DNA of 64,000 bases from Cherax quadricarinatus (GCF_038502225.1 NC_091372.1:9800524-9864523), one strand, 5' to 3'. Positions 46,546 to 58,220 are shown, counted from the first letter of the stretch. Made by a program: numbers and translations. The notes: a model not told the origin generated them from the sequence alone.

Positions 46546-46732
46546 CCTGATGCCCATGGCAGTTTTGGTGTTGACACAGAGACATACCCATGGTAGTAAT
46601 GGTGTTGACAGAGACATACCCATGATAGTTATGGTGTTGACACAGGCATATCCATGGTAGTAATGGTGTTGACACAGAGACATACCCATGGTAGTTATGA
46701 TGTTGACACAGACATATCCATGGTAGTTAGTT
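46546..46732. repeat. Short minisatellite related to 30.9 kb array
   Basis: About five units of CATGGTAGTAATGGTGTTGAC ACAGA(GA)CATACC, 32-34 bp each, diverged from the 32-bp unit at 30859-33222. Confidence 0.8.
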
Positions 46733-46734
46733 TA

Positions 46735-47060
46735 ATATATTTATTATGCACCCCATACCCATCCTGTGGGCGGTAGTCAAAAGATTACAAAGGTACATAA
46801 TGGGTCCAGGGACTGGACCCCAAAGTTATGATAGCTGAACTAGTTACAAAGGTAATGAACTCCAGGTAGATCTGGTCACTAATCATGGCAAGTTACAGAG
46901 GTAATGAATCAGCTTCACTCCTATACATGGTTACAGTCATGAACAAATTACAAAGTAATGAACCACTGATACGTCCACACCTGGTCACAATTGAAATGAG
47001 TTATAAATACAAATATTAAGTGGATCATACACCCACACGAGCGCGCGCGCGCACACATAC
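46735..47060. mobile_element. LINE-tail dispersed repeat
   Basis: Same family as 45126-45600, starting TTTAATATATTTATTATGCACCCC, followed by a short GCGCGC/CACACA run. Confidence 0.55.
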
Positions 47061-47092
47061 ACACACGAGGGCGCAAGCACAGAATATGTAGC

Positions 47093-48236
47093 AACAATGT
47101 GCAAGGAGGCTGAGGAGAGGTTTGTACCCAAGAGTAACAGGAATAATGAAAAAGCCAGGATGAGCCCATGGTTCACCCAAAGGTGCAGGGAGGCAAAATC
47201 CAAGTGTGCTAGGGAATGGAGGAAGTATAGAAGGCAAAGGACCCAGGAGAATAAGGAGAGCAGTTGTAGAGCCAGAAACGAATATGTACAGATAAGAAGG
47301 GAGGCCCAACGAAAATATGAAAATGACATAGCAGCGAAAGCGAAATCTGACCCGAAACTGTTATACAGCCACATCAGGAGAAAAACAACAGTCAAGGACC
47401 AGGTAATCAGGCTTAGGAAGGAGGAGAGACAAGAAGAAATGACAGTGAAGTATGTGAGGAACTCAACAAGAGATTCAAAGAAGTGTTCACAGAGGAGACA
47501 GAAGGGGCTCCAGAAAGACGGAGAGGTGGGGCACACCACCATGTGCTGGACACAGTGCACACAACCGAGGAAGAAGTGAAGAGGCTTCTGAGTGAGCTAG
47601 ATACCTCAAAGGCAATGGGGCCAGATAACATCTCCCCATGGGTATTGAGAGAGGGAGCAGAGGCGCTATGTGTACCCCTAACAACAATATTCAATACATC
47701 TATCGAAACAGGGAGATTGCCTGAGGCATGAAAGACAGGAAATGTAGTCCCAATCTTTAAGAAAGGAGACCTATCATGAAGCACTAAACTACAGACCAGT
47801 GTCACTGACATGTATAGTATGCAAAGTCATGGAGAAGATTATCAGAAGAGTGGTGGAACACCTAGAAAGGAATGATCTCATCAACAGCAGCCAACATGGT
47901 TTCAGGGACGGGAAATCCTGTGTCACAAACCTACTGGAGTTCTATGACATGGTGACAGCAGTAAGACAAGAGAGAGAGAGGGGTGGGTGGATTGCATTTT
48001 CTTGGACTGCAAGAAGGCGTTTGACACAGTTCCACACAAGAGATTAGTGCAAAAACTGGGGGACTAAGCAGGGATAACAGGGAAGGCACTACAATGGATC
48101 AGGGAATACTTGTCAGGAAGACAGCAGCGAGTCATGGTACGTGGCGAGGTGTCAGAGTGGGCACCTGTGGCCAGCGGGGTTCCACAGGGGTCAGTCCTAG
48201 GACCAGTGCTGTTTCTGGTATTTGTGAACGACATGA
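47093..48236 (+). mobile_element. CR1/jockey-type LINE, RT fragment
   Basis: The plus strand reads RREAQRKYENDIA, DTSKAMGPDNISPWVL, LPEA then NVVPIFKKGD, RPVSLTCIVCKVMEKI, SQHGFRDGKSCVTNLLEF, a frame-shifted KKAFDTVPHKR, VPQGSVLGPVLFLVFVNDMTE, and stops there. It contains several stops and shifts. It ends just short of the catalytic DD box, where a minisatellite array begins. Confidence 0.82.
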
Positions 48237-48237
48237 C

Positions 48238-48472
48238 GGAATGGTAGTAATGGTGTTGACACAGACATATACCCATGGTAGTAATAGTGTTGACACAGAC
48301 ACCTACCCATGGTAGTAATAGTGTTGACACAGACACATACCCATGGTAGTAATGGTGTTGACACAGACACATACCCATGGTAGTAATGGTGTTGACACAG
48401 ACACATACCCATGGTAGTAATGGTGTTGACACAGACATACCATGGCAGTAATGGTGTTGACACAGAGGTCAT
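48238..48472. repeat. 34-bp minisatellite, about 7 copies
   Basis: Unit CATGGTAGTAATGGTGTTGAC ACAGACACATACC. It is followed by GAGGTCATGACAG and the same right flank as the large array at 30859-33222. Confidence 0.9.
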
Positions 48473-48628
48473 GACAGTATTGTGTTTGAAGCAGAACTGT
48501 CAAGTGTTTTCATTTAGCCCTGAAATAATTTCATTTTTATAGTTATACACTGAAGAACACAAGAACGGAGAAATATTGCAGTAGGCCTATTGGCTCATGC
48601 TTTGCAAGTCCAACTCACACCCACTCAA

Positions 48629-48814
48629 TATGCCTCCAACTTATATATAAACCTTCCCAAAGTTTTTGCCTTGGTAACTCTTCCTGGTAGTTTCTTCCTC
48701 TCATTCACAACTCTATTGACAAACTGCCATTTCCCAATATCCATTCTAAACCAAAATTTATCCAACTTGAATGCAGTGCTGCGAGTCCTGTTTTGGATAA
48801 ATATTTTCAACTCG
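48629..48814. repeat. 186-bp inverted arm (left)
   Basis: Reverse complement of 50410-50595. Its reverse strand encodes the C-terminal LINE RT text [21 protein letters not shown] (TA)n array abuts its inner edge. Confidence 0.85.
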
Positions 48815-48945
<131 letters not shown>

Positions 48946-49000
48946 AATAAACAAAATACATTTACAGAAAAAAAAAACATGAATACAATGGCACAATGTA

Positions 49001-50263
49001 TCAAAGATCATGAATTTCCTCCAGCTCCTCCGAGGCTGGACGTGAGCCAAGTATGCAGCAAGCATTTCCCCTCTGGATGGCGATGCTGAGGCGCTGGAAC
49101 ATGAAAGTGGCTGCCCTTGGGTCCCTGGTGGTGTCGATGAGTCTGGAACCCAATTCTTTAAGGAAACGTGTGGCATTTTTTCCCCATGATCCCAAGGTCT
49201 CTGATCCCACTGGGACAAATTGATGCTGTTGGCTAATGTCCCTGTACTTGCTGATCTTGTACTCCTCCCTGTGGTCAGCAGCTCCTCCCTGTCGCCCCAC
49301 ACTGTGATGGATATAGGTGTCAGCCAGTGTGGACACACAGGTATAGTCCCATGCTAAGAGCTTGCCATTCTTCCAAGGATAGATGGTGATCCCGTCGGGG
49401 CGGTTTGCTGGGTTGTGGGTATTGTTTGCTGCAAGTGATCGTGGCTCCCTCTCGGCAGGGCATCCAGCTGTAGCAAGGGTTCTCTTAATGATGTCGTTGA
49501 CCTCATTGTGTCTTGCATGCCAGCCCTTGGTTTTGGAACAATTAAGACCATGTAGACCGTATTGGTCTGCTTGCACTTCGCCGCAAATACACATATATTC
49601 TGTGTGAATTGGGGCAGCAAGGCGCAGAGCCACTGCAATACGGAGGGTCTTAGGGTCGAGTCGCGTTCCCATTGCCGATATGGGAACTGTTTGGAGGAAG
49701 TCCCTGGAGTGAGGTGCACTCACAGCCTGGAGACGGGCAATCTCCCTATCTGATGTTGCAGCCCTGAGCATGTTGGCAAGCACCTTTTCAGCAATTGGGC
49801 TATCCCATCTTGACTGTTTGTGAGCCAGTGCTGCACTAGGGTTTGGTGCTGGAGCAGCAAGAGTCTCCCATTCGGTGATGGCACTGACATAGCTAGGGTC
49901 TTCTATTCCTGCTGAGTCACTGAGGGTGTCAGGAAGAATTAGTCTTATCAACTCGTTTGATGCAATGGAAGAGGATAGGAAAGCTGGTAGAGCAGTCTGG
50001 GAGGATCTGCGTACTCCTAGCCCTCCAAGCCTGACCGGAAGTGAGGCTTGCAACCACTGTCCATCGTCAAGGGAAAGATTCAATACACTCTCTAGCATGG
50101 CCTTCAGGAGAGAGTCATATTCCTTGAGTTTTGGACTGCTGAAGGCTGGGGAGCATCTCAGAAAATAGGTAAGTTTTGGGGTTGACAGGCACCTGGTGAG
50201 TAGGTAGAAGGCATCGTGTGTGTCAGTGTCTTTCATCCTGCTTTCTATATATTTAGTGGCCAC
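49001..50263 (-). CDS. Retroelement C-terminal ORF with nuclease-like motif (420 codons)
   Basis: This is the longest non-repetitive uninterrupted frame in the window. Residues 15-100 resemble the region following an RT domain ([28 protein letters not shown]). A CxC...HGLNC...H cluster at about residues 225-251 looks zinc-binding. It is followed by EREP (271-274), RPDG (288-291) and WDYT (305-308), which fits a PD-(D/E)XK or restriction-like endonuclease pattern. Text like this accompanies RTs in repetitive elements of corals and other invertebrates, as I recall it. The first ~8 codons are read from Tc1 terminal-repeat sequence, so the true N-terminus (the RT) is missing. It lies between 186-bp inverted arms and TA arrays. 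Probably an inactive but recent element fragment; expression is not implied. Confidence 0.55.
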   Translation of the reverse strand: MATKYIESRMKDTDTHDAFYLLTRCLSTPKLTYFLRCSPAFSSPKLKEYDSLLKAMLESVLNLSLDDGQWLQASLPVRLGGLGVRRSSQTALPAFLSSSIASNELIRLILPDTLSDSAGIEDPSYVSAITEWETLAAPAPNPSAALAHKQSRWDSPIAEKVLANMLRAATSDREIARLQAVSAPHSRDFLQTVPISAMGTRLDPKTLRIAVALRLAAPIHTEYMCICGEVQADQYGLHGLNCSKTKGWHARHNEVNDIIKRTLATAGCPAEREPRSLAANNTHNPANRPDGITIYPWKNGKLLAWDYTCVSTLADTYIHHSVGRQGGAADHREEYKISKYRDISQQHQFVPVGSETLGSWGKNATRFLKELGSRLIDTTRDPRAATFMFQRLSIAIQRGNACCILGSRPASEELEEIHDL

Positions 50264-50286
50264 TTTTTTGGATAAATATTTTCAAC

Positions 50287-50595
<309 letters not shown>

Positions 50596-50678
<83 letters not shown>

Positions 50679-50680
50679 AT

Positions 50681-50766
<86 letters not shown>
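50596..50766. repeat. (TA)n microsatellite
   Basis: TA run with GTATGTA and AATA interruptions, running up to the Tc1 terminal repeat. Confidence 0.95.
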
Positions 50767-50774
<8 letters not shown>

Positions 50775-51590
50775 GTGGCCTCTTTTATTTGGTACACCAT
50801 TTTAGTACTGGGTATGGTTTTCCTTTGCCCACAGAACAGCCTCAGTCTACATGGCATGAATTTAGCAAGGTGCTGGAAACATTCCTCAGAAATTGTGGTC
50901 AATGCTAATATGATAGCATCATATAACTGCTGCAGATTTGTCGGCTGCACATTCAAGCTGTGAATCTGCCGCTCCTTAACATCCCTAAGGTATACGCCAA
51001 ATTCTTACCCTACCATCTGTATGCTGCTGGAGAAATCGCGATTCGTCAGACCAAGCGAGTTGTTTCCAATCTTTAACTGTTCAGTTTTGGTGATTCTGTG
51101 CTAACTGTAGCTTCAGTTTCCTGTTATTACCTCATAGGAGTGGGCACCAGTGTGGTCGTCTCTGCTGTAGCCCATCCACTTCAAGGTTCTACGTGTTGTG
51201 TGGTCAGGATGCTCTTCTGCATATCACTTTAATAATGCATGGTTATTTGAATTCTGTCTCTCATTGACAAGGCGTTTTCGTCACACAGAACTGCAGCTCG
51301 CTGGATATTTTGTGTTTGCCACACCATTCTCTGTGAACTCTAGAAATTGGTGTTCATAAAAATCCCAGAACATCAGCAGTTTGAGATACTGAAACCAGCT
51401 CGTCTGGCACCAACAATCATTCCACGGCCAAAGTCACTTAAATCACAGTTCTTCCTTAATTTCATGTTCAGTGTATCTTTCATGTTCAGTCTGCATGTTT
51501 TTAGACTCTGAGGTGCTGCCACATTAATGTTGAAGTCGATATTTGCGTGAACGAACAGGCGTACCTAATAAAATGGCCACTGAGTTTATA
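50767..51590 (-). mobile_element. Tc1/mariner transposon with deleted core
   Basis: Terminal sequences TTTAGTGGCC.CTTTTATTTGGTACACC (left) and GTACCTAATAAAATGGCCACTGAG (right) form imperfect inverted repeats. The minus strand near the left end encodes a transposase C-terminus ([23 protein letters not shown]). The right half matches the N-terminal coding region, in broken frames. The middle with the DDE catalytic residues is missing (junction near 50985-50995). The relic at 33425-33705 is the paralogous copy upstream of gene A. Confidence 0.8.
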
Positions 51591-51998
51591 ACCTTTTTAT
51601 GTATTCGTGTTTTCCATTTGATCATTTCAATCATCTCTCTTATTATTCTACGACTTTCTGAAGTGTAAGTGCAATGCCTTCAGCATGTTTTCGTAGTATA
51701 TGCTTCTAACACACGGAATTATCTTCATAATTCTTCTCGGTATATATTAAACCTCTTAGTTATTATTCACTAATGTAATCCTTGTTGCTAAAGTTAGTTT
51801 TAGTTAACTTTCTGTAAGTAAATAACATCTACATGGTTAAGAGTAAAGTTCAAATAAGGAGAGGAGGAGGCGAATCGTCATGGCTTATTTTGGTAACGTG
51901 GGAAATGACTTTGAAAGGTTTGGTAATCCCTGCTCCAGATGCTCGCCCACTCTTATCGTTGATTCCAGAGGATGTTTGTGTTTGCCAGAGAAATACGG

Positions 51999-52038
51999 TA
52001 TATAAGGGTTACCCCGCGGCTGCCTCTTCACTCTCAGT
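51999..52038 (+). promoter_or_regulatory. Core promoter, gene B
   Basis: TATATAAG at 51999-52006 lies 37 bp before the initiator TCAGT (52034-52038; presumed start A52036). It is closely similar to gene A's promoter, in the same order relative to a Tc1 relic. Confidence 0.75.
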
Positions 52039-52075
52039 CATCAGGACACAGGGGTAACTGCTGCCTACATCAAAG
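52036..52075 (+). other. Non-coding exon 1, gene B
   Basis: From the initiator to CAAAG before the donor GTTAGT (52076). It has no ATG. The first 17 bases match gene A exon 1 with one difference. Confidence 0.6.
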
Positions 52076-52604
52076 GTTAGTACACAATCTAATACTTGTA
52101 ATTATAACTAAAATTTTTAAAGAGGTGGAGTGGTAAGCCAGTGGAAGGCCTCGGTCAGATGGCCAAATGCTCCAGCTGTGGGTCATCACATGACCAAGAA
52201 CCACGTCAGGCAACAGTTGTCCTGTTTCCTGACAAATCTGACTTAAACGTTAGTACATAACAAGGGTATATATACAGTGAGAGATGTATCTCGGTGTATA
52301 TACACTGAGAGTTTAATTTAACCCCTATTTTAAGAAATTTACGAGTTCGAGACGAAGTGGTTCGCCGGTACAGTCCCAGCCCTGGTCTTTTGCATGAGCT
52401 GTCCCGGCACTTATGTATTGAAGTTTCCTCGACAAGTGGTGTATAGGTGACAAGTATTTATTACCTTTACGTAGTCGATAGGCAATGATCTATGGCAACA
52501 TCACGTGATTTAGTCGGTTTTATATATGTAATCATTGGTTTGATGAAATCTTTAAGCATCCTGAATGTTTCTGTAATAAAGACATTGAATGGATACCATG
52601 CCTA

Positions 52605-52880
52605 ACCCTTCTAGGGTAGGGTAGGTGCCTGAGCCCGAGCCTTTAGCTCATAAGACTGTCATTCCCATTTGCTCCCTTGGGGCGGGGATGGCAGACCAGA
52701 GAGGCCTAGCTTGTGGCTAGGCCTGAGGATAGTTGGTCCCAAAGATGAGGAGGTACTTGTGCCTCCTCCCATGGGAGACTTCGGTCTCAGACACTCCCTA
52801 AAGAGGGAGCCAAGGCCGGGCCACCACTTGGAAAAGGCCCGGGCCGGGAGAATACCGGCTAATCTTTAATAATAATAATA
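52605..52880 (+). mobile_element. SINE-like repeat with AAT tail
   Basis: Starts CCTAACCCTTCTAGGGTAGGG, contains the GAGGAGGTACTTGTGCCTCC core and ends GGGAGAATACCGGCTAATC plus (AAT)n. The copy at 62258-62530 is almost the same, so both are recent. Confidence 0.7.
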
Positions 52881-53042
52881 ATAATAAGACATTGAATGCT
52901 GCATAAATTAGAAAGATTACTATGTTTGTAAGGAAATATAGATTTACCTGCAAAAATATTGTATTTCTAAATAACTGACACAACAAAAATATACCAACCA
53001 CTAATTCACTGTCGTGCGTGTATGTATCATGTATATGTGTGT

Positions 53043-53117
53043 AAACAAACCATACCACGGACGGGGATAGAACCCGCTATCAGAGAGTTCTATTCCCGTC
53101 CGTGGTATGGTTTGTTT
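53043..53117. repeat. tRNA-SINE foldback, truncated heads
   Basis: Arms 53043-53073 and 53087-53117 (31 bp, one mismatch) contain the SINE 3' head end CCGTCCGTGGTATGGTTTG. The right side continues into the SINE tail GCAATCGTGTCATTCCGATTTCGTGAGTCA. Confidence 0.75.
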
Positions 53118-53463
53118 GCAATCGTGTCATTCCGATTTCGTGAGTCATATGCGTATACCTCTGATGGGTGGTGTGGTATACCCAATCATCTGATTATTAT
53201 GCATAGCACAACAGACACACAGACCTTTAATAACATACGTCAAGTAGTTGGGCCACTTACCTTAATCACCTCCCTCTCACCCTCCTTACCCTTCCTTCAT
53301 ATTCCATCCTTACTCATCCTTCTCTCTAACTCACCAAAGCTCTGGTTATACCATTCGTATTCTGACGTTTACACATTCGTCCTAAAACAACAGAAGCGCC
53401 TCTTTTATACGTTTGATGATAAACAATTTCTTTCTTGCAACAGGTTGTATGTTGGAAGTGAAG

Positions 53464-53548
53464 ATGATGATTGTACGTACGTCTCTCCTGCTGGTGGCGG
53501 TGCTGGTGCTTCAGGCAGAGGCTAGAAGCCCCCCTGCTCAACGTCCAG
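53464..53548 (+). CDS. Signal-peptide exon, gene B
   Basis: This exon encodes the N-terminus of the gene B Kazal inhibitor. The exon starts at 53444 after a TTGCAACAG acceptor, with the ATG at 53464. It encodes MMIVRTSLLLVAVLVLQAEA and then RSPPAQRP, 28 codons plus one base, ending CAG|GTGGGT in phase 1. From GGAAGTGAAG to the end of the signal, the DNA differs from gene A at about one position in 70. The following codons and both introns are clearly more diverged. Secretion is expected. Confidence 0.88.
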
Positions 53549-53613
53549 GTGGGTTCTCGATTTAAGGAACAGTGCTTCCCCCTGGAAATAAGTGGTATAA
53601 AATACCGACACAA

Positions 53614-53770
53614 TGGAAATCTAAACACATATGCAGTATAATGTGATTCTTTATTGACTACGTATCGCCCACACAGTGGGCTTTTTCAAGTGACTTGAAA
53701 AAGCCCACTGTGTGGGCGAAACGTAGTCAATAAAGGATCACATTATACTGCATATGTGTTTATATTTCCA
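53614..53770. repeat. Foldback MITE with ~77-bp arms
   Basis: Near-perfect palindrome centred at 53692 (TTCAAGTgACTTGAA). Arms contain GTAGTCAATAAAGGATCACA and ACGT(T/A)TCGCCCACACAGTGGG. Located in gene B intron 2. Confidence 0.85.
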
Positions 53771-54032
53771 GTGCTTCCCCCTTGAATGTTAATCCTCTTA
53801 GTTTCTGTTTATTTCCTTCATACTGGACTCTCTTGTTGCTCTGTTAGTGTTTATTGTTCATATTTAATATTTAGGATTAGGTGGCGATTCTGTACGCTAG
53901 AGGGGAAGCTTGGTCCAATAACAGACGTATCACTGATACCTGTTGTCCCGTTCACTTAGCGGTAATTAGGTACCTGGGTGCTAATTAACATTCGTATGTC
54001 TATGATTAAATTATTATTACATTCAAGGAAAA

Positions 54033-56452
54033 ATAAGGCACCTCAAGAGCCCTTCACCAGCATCAAGGCACCACAAGAGCCCTTCAACAGCATCAAGGCA
54101 CCTCAAGAGCCCTTCACCAGCATCAAGGTACCTCAAGAGCCCTTCACCAGCATCAAGGTACCTCAAGAGCCCTTCACCAGCATCAAGGCACCTAAAGAGC
54201 CCATCACCAGCATCAAGGCACCTCAAGAGCCCTTCACCAGCATCAAGGCACCTCAAGAGCCATTCACCAGCATCAAGGCACCTCAAGAGCCATTCACCAG
54301 CATCAAGGCACCTCAAGAGCCATTCACCAGCGTCAAGGCACCTCAAGAGCCCTTCACCAGCATCAAGACACCTCAAGAGCCCTTCACCAGCATCAAGGCA
54401 CCTCAAGAGCCATTCACCAGCATCAAGGCACCTCAAGAGCCCTTCACCAGCATCAAGGCACCTCAAGAGCCCTTCACCAGCATCAAGGCACCTCAAGAGC
54501 CCTTCACCAGCATCAAGGCACCTCAAGAGCCCTTTACAAGCATCAAGGCGCCTCAAGAGCCCTTCACCAGCATCAAGGCACCTCAAGAGCCCTTCACCAG
54601 CATCAAGGCACCTCAAGAGCCCTTCACCAGCATCAAGGCGCCTCAAGAGCCCTTCACCAGCATCAAGGCACCTCAAGAGCCCTTCACCAGCATCAAGGTA
54701 CCTCAAGAGCCCTTCACAGCATCAAGGCACCTCAAGAGCCCTTCACCAGCATCAAGGCACCTCAAGAGCCCTTCACCAGCATCAAGGCACCTCAAGAGTC
54801 CTTCACCAGCATCAAGGCACCTCAAGAGCCCTTCACCAGCATCAAGGCACCTCAAGAGCCCTTCACCAGCATCAAGGCACCTCAAGAGCCCTTCACCAGC
54901 ATCAAGGCACCTCAAGAGCCATTCACCAGCATCAAGGCACCTCAAGAGCCCTTCACCAGCATCAAGGCACCTCAAGAGCCCTTCACCAGCATCAAGGCAC
55001 CTCAAGAGCCCTTCACCAGCATCAAGGCACCTCAAGAGCCCTTCACCAGCATCAAGGCACCTCAAGAGCCCTTCACCAGCATCAAGGCACCTCAAGAGCC
55101 ATTCACCAGCATCAAGGCACCTCAAGAGCCATTCACCAGCATCAAGGCACCTCAAGAGCCATTCACCAGCATCAAGGCACTTCAAGAGCCCTTCACCAGC
55201 ATCAAGGCACCTCAAGAGCCCTTCACCAGCATCAAGGCACCTCAAGAGCCCTTCACCAGCATCAAGGCACCTCAAGAGCCCTTCACCAGCATCAAGGCAC
55301 CTTAAGAGCCCTTCACCAACATCAAGACACCTCAAGAGCCCTTCACCAGCATCAAGGCACCTCAAGAGCCTTTCACCAGCATCAAGGCACCTCAAGAACC
55401 CTTCACCAGCATCAAGGCACCTCAAGAGCCCTTCACCAGCATCAAAGCACCTCAAGAGCCCTTCACCAACATCAAGGCACCTCAAGAGCCCTTCACCAGC
55501 ATCAAGGCGCATCAAAAGCCCTTCACCAGCATCAAGGCACCTCAAGAGCCCTTCACCAGCATCAAGGCACCTCAAGAGCCCTTCAAAAGCATCAAGGCAC
55601 CTCAAGAGCCCTTCACAAGAATCAAGGCGCCTCAAGAGCCCTTCACCAGCATCAAGGCACCTCAAGAGCCCTTCAACAGCATCAAGGCACCTCAAGAGCC
55701 CTTCACAGCATCAAGGCACCTCAAGAGTCCTTCACCAGCATCAAGGCACCTCAAGAGCCCTTCACCAGCATCAAGGCACCTCAAGAGCCCTTCACCAGCA
55801 TCAAGGCACCTCAAGAGCACTTCACCAGCATCAAGGCACCTCAAGAGCCCTTCACCAGCATCAAGGCACCTCAAGAGCCCTTCACCAGCATCAAGGCACC
55901 TCAAGAGCCCTTCACCAGCATCAAGGCACCTCAAGAGCCCTTCACCAGCATCAAGGCACCTCAAGAGCCCTTCACCAGCATCAAGGCACCTCAAGAGCCA
56001 TTCACCAGCATCAAGGCACCTCAAGAGCCATTCACCAGCATCAAGGCACTTCAAGAGCCCTTCACCAGCATCAAGGCACCTCAAGAGCCCTTCACCAGCA
56101 TCAAGGCACCTCAAGAGCCCTTCACCAGCATCAAGGCACCTCAAGAGCCCTTCACCAGCATCAAGGCACCTTAAGAGCCCTTCACCAGCATCAAGACACC
56201 TCAAGAGCCCTTCACCAGCATCAAGGCACCTCAAGAGCCTTTCACCAGCATCAAGGCACCTCAAGAGCCCTTCACCAGCATCAAGGCACCTCAAGAGCCC
56301 TTCACCAGCATCAAAGCACCTCAAGAGCCCTTCACCAGCATCAAGGCACCTCAAGAGCCCTTCACCAGCATCAAGGCGCATCAAAAGCCCTTCACCAGCA
56401 TCAAGGCGCATCAAGAGCCCTTCACCAGCATCAAGGCACCTCATCAAGGTAC
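54033..56452. repeat. 30-bp minisatellite, about 80 copies, with higher-order repeat
   Basis: Unit AAGAGCCCTTCACCAGCATC plus AAGGCACCTC. Variant units (CACTTCAAG, CACCTTAAG, AAGACACC, CAAAGCACC, GGCGCATC) recur in the same order about 869-989 bp apart, showing block duplication. Because 30 is divisible by three and the unit has no stop, a plus-strand frame of 845 codons and three long minus-strand frames run through it. Two one-base deletions (near 54716 and 55707) only change which of three repeats is read. It lies in gene B intron 2. Confidence 0.95.
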
Positions 56453-56944
56453 CTCAGGGCATTAAAATGTTCTAAGATAGACATGAACACAGAACTAGTC
56501 AATTCATTTGCATAAACAAACATTAAAACTATGTTTTTGACTTATCTAATTAAATTCTGGGCATAAGAAACAAAAAAACACAAATTTAGGCAGTTTTTTC
56601 GTCAATCCAGACACATAGGTATATACATCGGGAGATGCATATATGTGAATATATATTAAGAGCTTAATTTTAATAAGTATTTTAGGTATTAAAGTAACAT
56701 TTCTGGGTGTGTATCTCTCAGTGTTTATAAACGGAAAAGTGTATATTGCTGTATATATATACATCAAGGTGTGTGTGTGTACCTCGGTGTATACTCTAAG
56801 AGTTAACTTCAATCAATATTTTACTTATTAAGGGTATCCTGTAGATCGGTTACCACAATCACCACAACCACTCTCCTTTTAACATCTCAAACACCACCAT
56901 TGTTACAACTCTCAAACAACCACGATCCTTACTCCCTTAGCATG
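56453..56944. other. No gene seen
   Basis: AT-rich intronic sequence with short ATATAT runs. Confidence 0.4.
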
Positions 56945-57120
56945 GGTGGAAACTTCGGGCGTGTTTCCTTACACCGGTTGTCCCTGATCATCCATCTAAT
57001 AATGGGTACCTGAGTGTTAGTGGACTAGTGTGGGTCGCATCCTGGGACAAAACTGACATAATTTGCGAGAAATGCTCAGCATAACAAGGGGCTTTCTATG
57101 TAGTAGTATGTCATTGATGT
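56945..57120 (+). mobile_element. tRNA-SINE body fragment
   Basis: GGTGGAAAC...CGTGTTTCCTTACA..GTTGTCC, GGTACCTGAGTGTTAGTGGACTAG and TAGTAGTATGTCATTGATGTCA match the SINE family at 21316 and 35525, in plus orientation. Its end is about 60 bp from the next Kazal exon. Confidence 0.7.
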
Positions 57121-57179
57121 CACCCTTGTGTAGTCGATAGAGTTCAGCCTTAACGAACCAGCTAACTTAATCTTTGCAG

Positions 57180-57323
57180 GAAGACTCTGTGGAAGGTACT
57201 GTGGGTCGACCTTAAGTCCAGTGTGTGGCAGTGATGGACGCACTTACCACAACCAGTGTGCCTTTGAGAACGCCAAGTGCGCTAACCCTGGACTCACTGT
57301 TGTGAACGAAGGACCATGTGGAA
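57180..57323 (+). CDS. Kazal-domain exon 1, gene B
   Basis: This exon encodes a Kazal protease-inhibitor domain. Acceptor ATCTTTGCAG and donor GTAAGA frame 144 bases, phase 1 at both ends, joining the signal exon to the exon at 59657. Cysteine spacing is C-x3-C-x7-C-x10-C-x6-C-x12-C, with core SPVCGSDGRTYHNQC. The P1 position is Ser, unlike the Arg of the otherwise similar gene A domain, so target preference should differ. There is no ATG in the exon, so it is only visible through splice sites and the cysteine pattern. Flanking intron stretches (for example CGTTCTTAAGACGACGTA) are shared with gene A. Confidence 0.88.
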
Positions 57324-57624
57324 GTAAGATTTTTACCTTTTGCACCAAGTTACAGTGTCAGTATACATCTTATTTAACTTTTAACCGTTCTTAAGACGAC
57401 GTAAGGGTAAGGGAATGTGTTCGTTAAATTAATTTATGTGAGGTTGAAAGAAGAGATCATTTGACTGGAGCAATTCACAAGTCTAATTAACTGACATTAT
57501 GGATTTTTGCTTCCGAAATGGCTAGTTTGTTGTGTATCCATGTGCATACTGTAAACGGTAGTGCAAGAGCATATGGATACACATAAGGCCTAGAAAATAG
57601 GCCTCAAAACGGGGTTTACAGGAG

Positions 57625-58120
57625 TTAGTTAGTTTAATATGTTTATTATGCACCCCACACCCATCCTGTGGGCGGTAGTCAAAAGATTACAGAGGTACAT
57701 AATGGGTCCAGGGACTGGACTCCAAAGTTTTGATAGCTGAGCAAGTTACAGAGGTAATGAATTCACAATTTACAAAGGTAATGAACTCACAATTTACAAA
57801 GGTAATGAACTCCAGGTAGGTCTAGTCACAATCATGACAAGTTACAAAGTATTTACAGATTACAGAGGTACACAATGGGTCCAGGGACCGGGCTCCAAAG
57901 TTTTGATGGCTGAACTAGGTACAAGGTAATGAACTCACAAGTTACAAAGGTAATGAACTCACAAGTTACAAAGGTAATGAATACTGTAAGAATGGTTACT
58001 TACGTTTATACATGGCTGCAATCATGAACAAATTTTAGAGTAATGAGCAATTCACACTTCCACACCCGGTCACAACTGTAGTGAGTTATTGGTGCAAATG
58101 TTGATTGCTGAGTCTCTCTC
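57625..58120. mobile_element. LINE-tail dispersed repeat
   Basis: Almost the same as 45126-45600, including GGTACAAGGTAATGAACTCAC and the TTGATTG.TGAGTCTCTCTCTC junction into a CA array. Confidence 0.65.
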
Positions 58121-58121
58121 T

Positions 58122-58162
58122 CTCACACACACACACATACAAATTCATACACACACACACAT

Positions 58163-58220
<58 letters not shown>

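Noticed and set aside
47093..48236. Host gene with an RT-like domain
   Set aside because: Motifs are those of a CR1/jockey LINE, with stops and frameshifts, and relatives lie at 36.2-37.9 kb.
53978..56515. 845-codon plus-strand frame and three long minus-strand frames
   Set aside because: They come from the stop-free 30-bp minisatellite. The residue pattern switches frame at one-base deletions, with no sign of protein-level selection.
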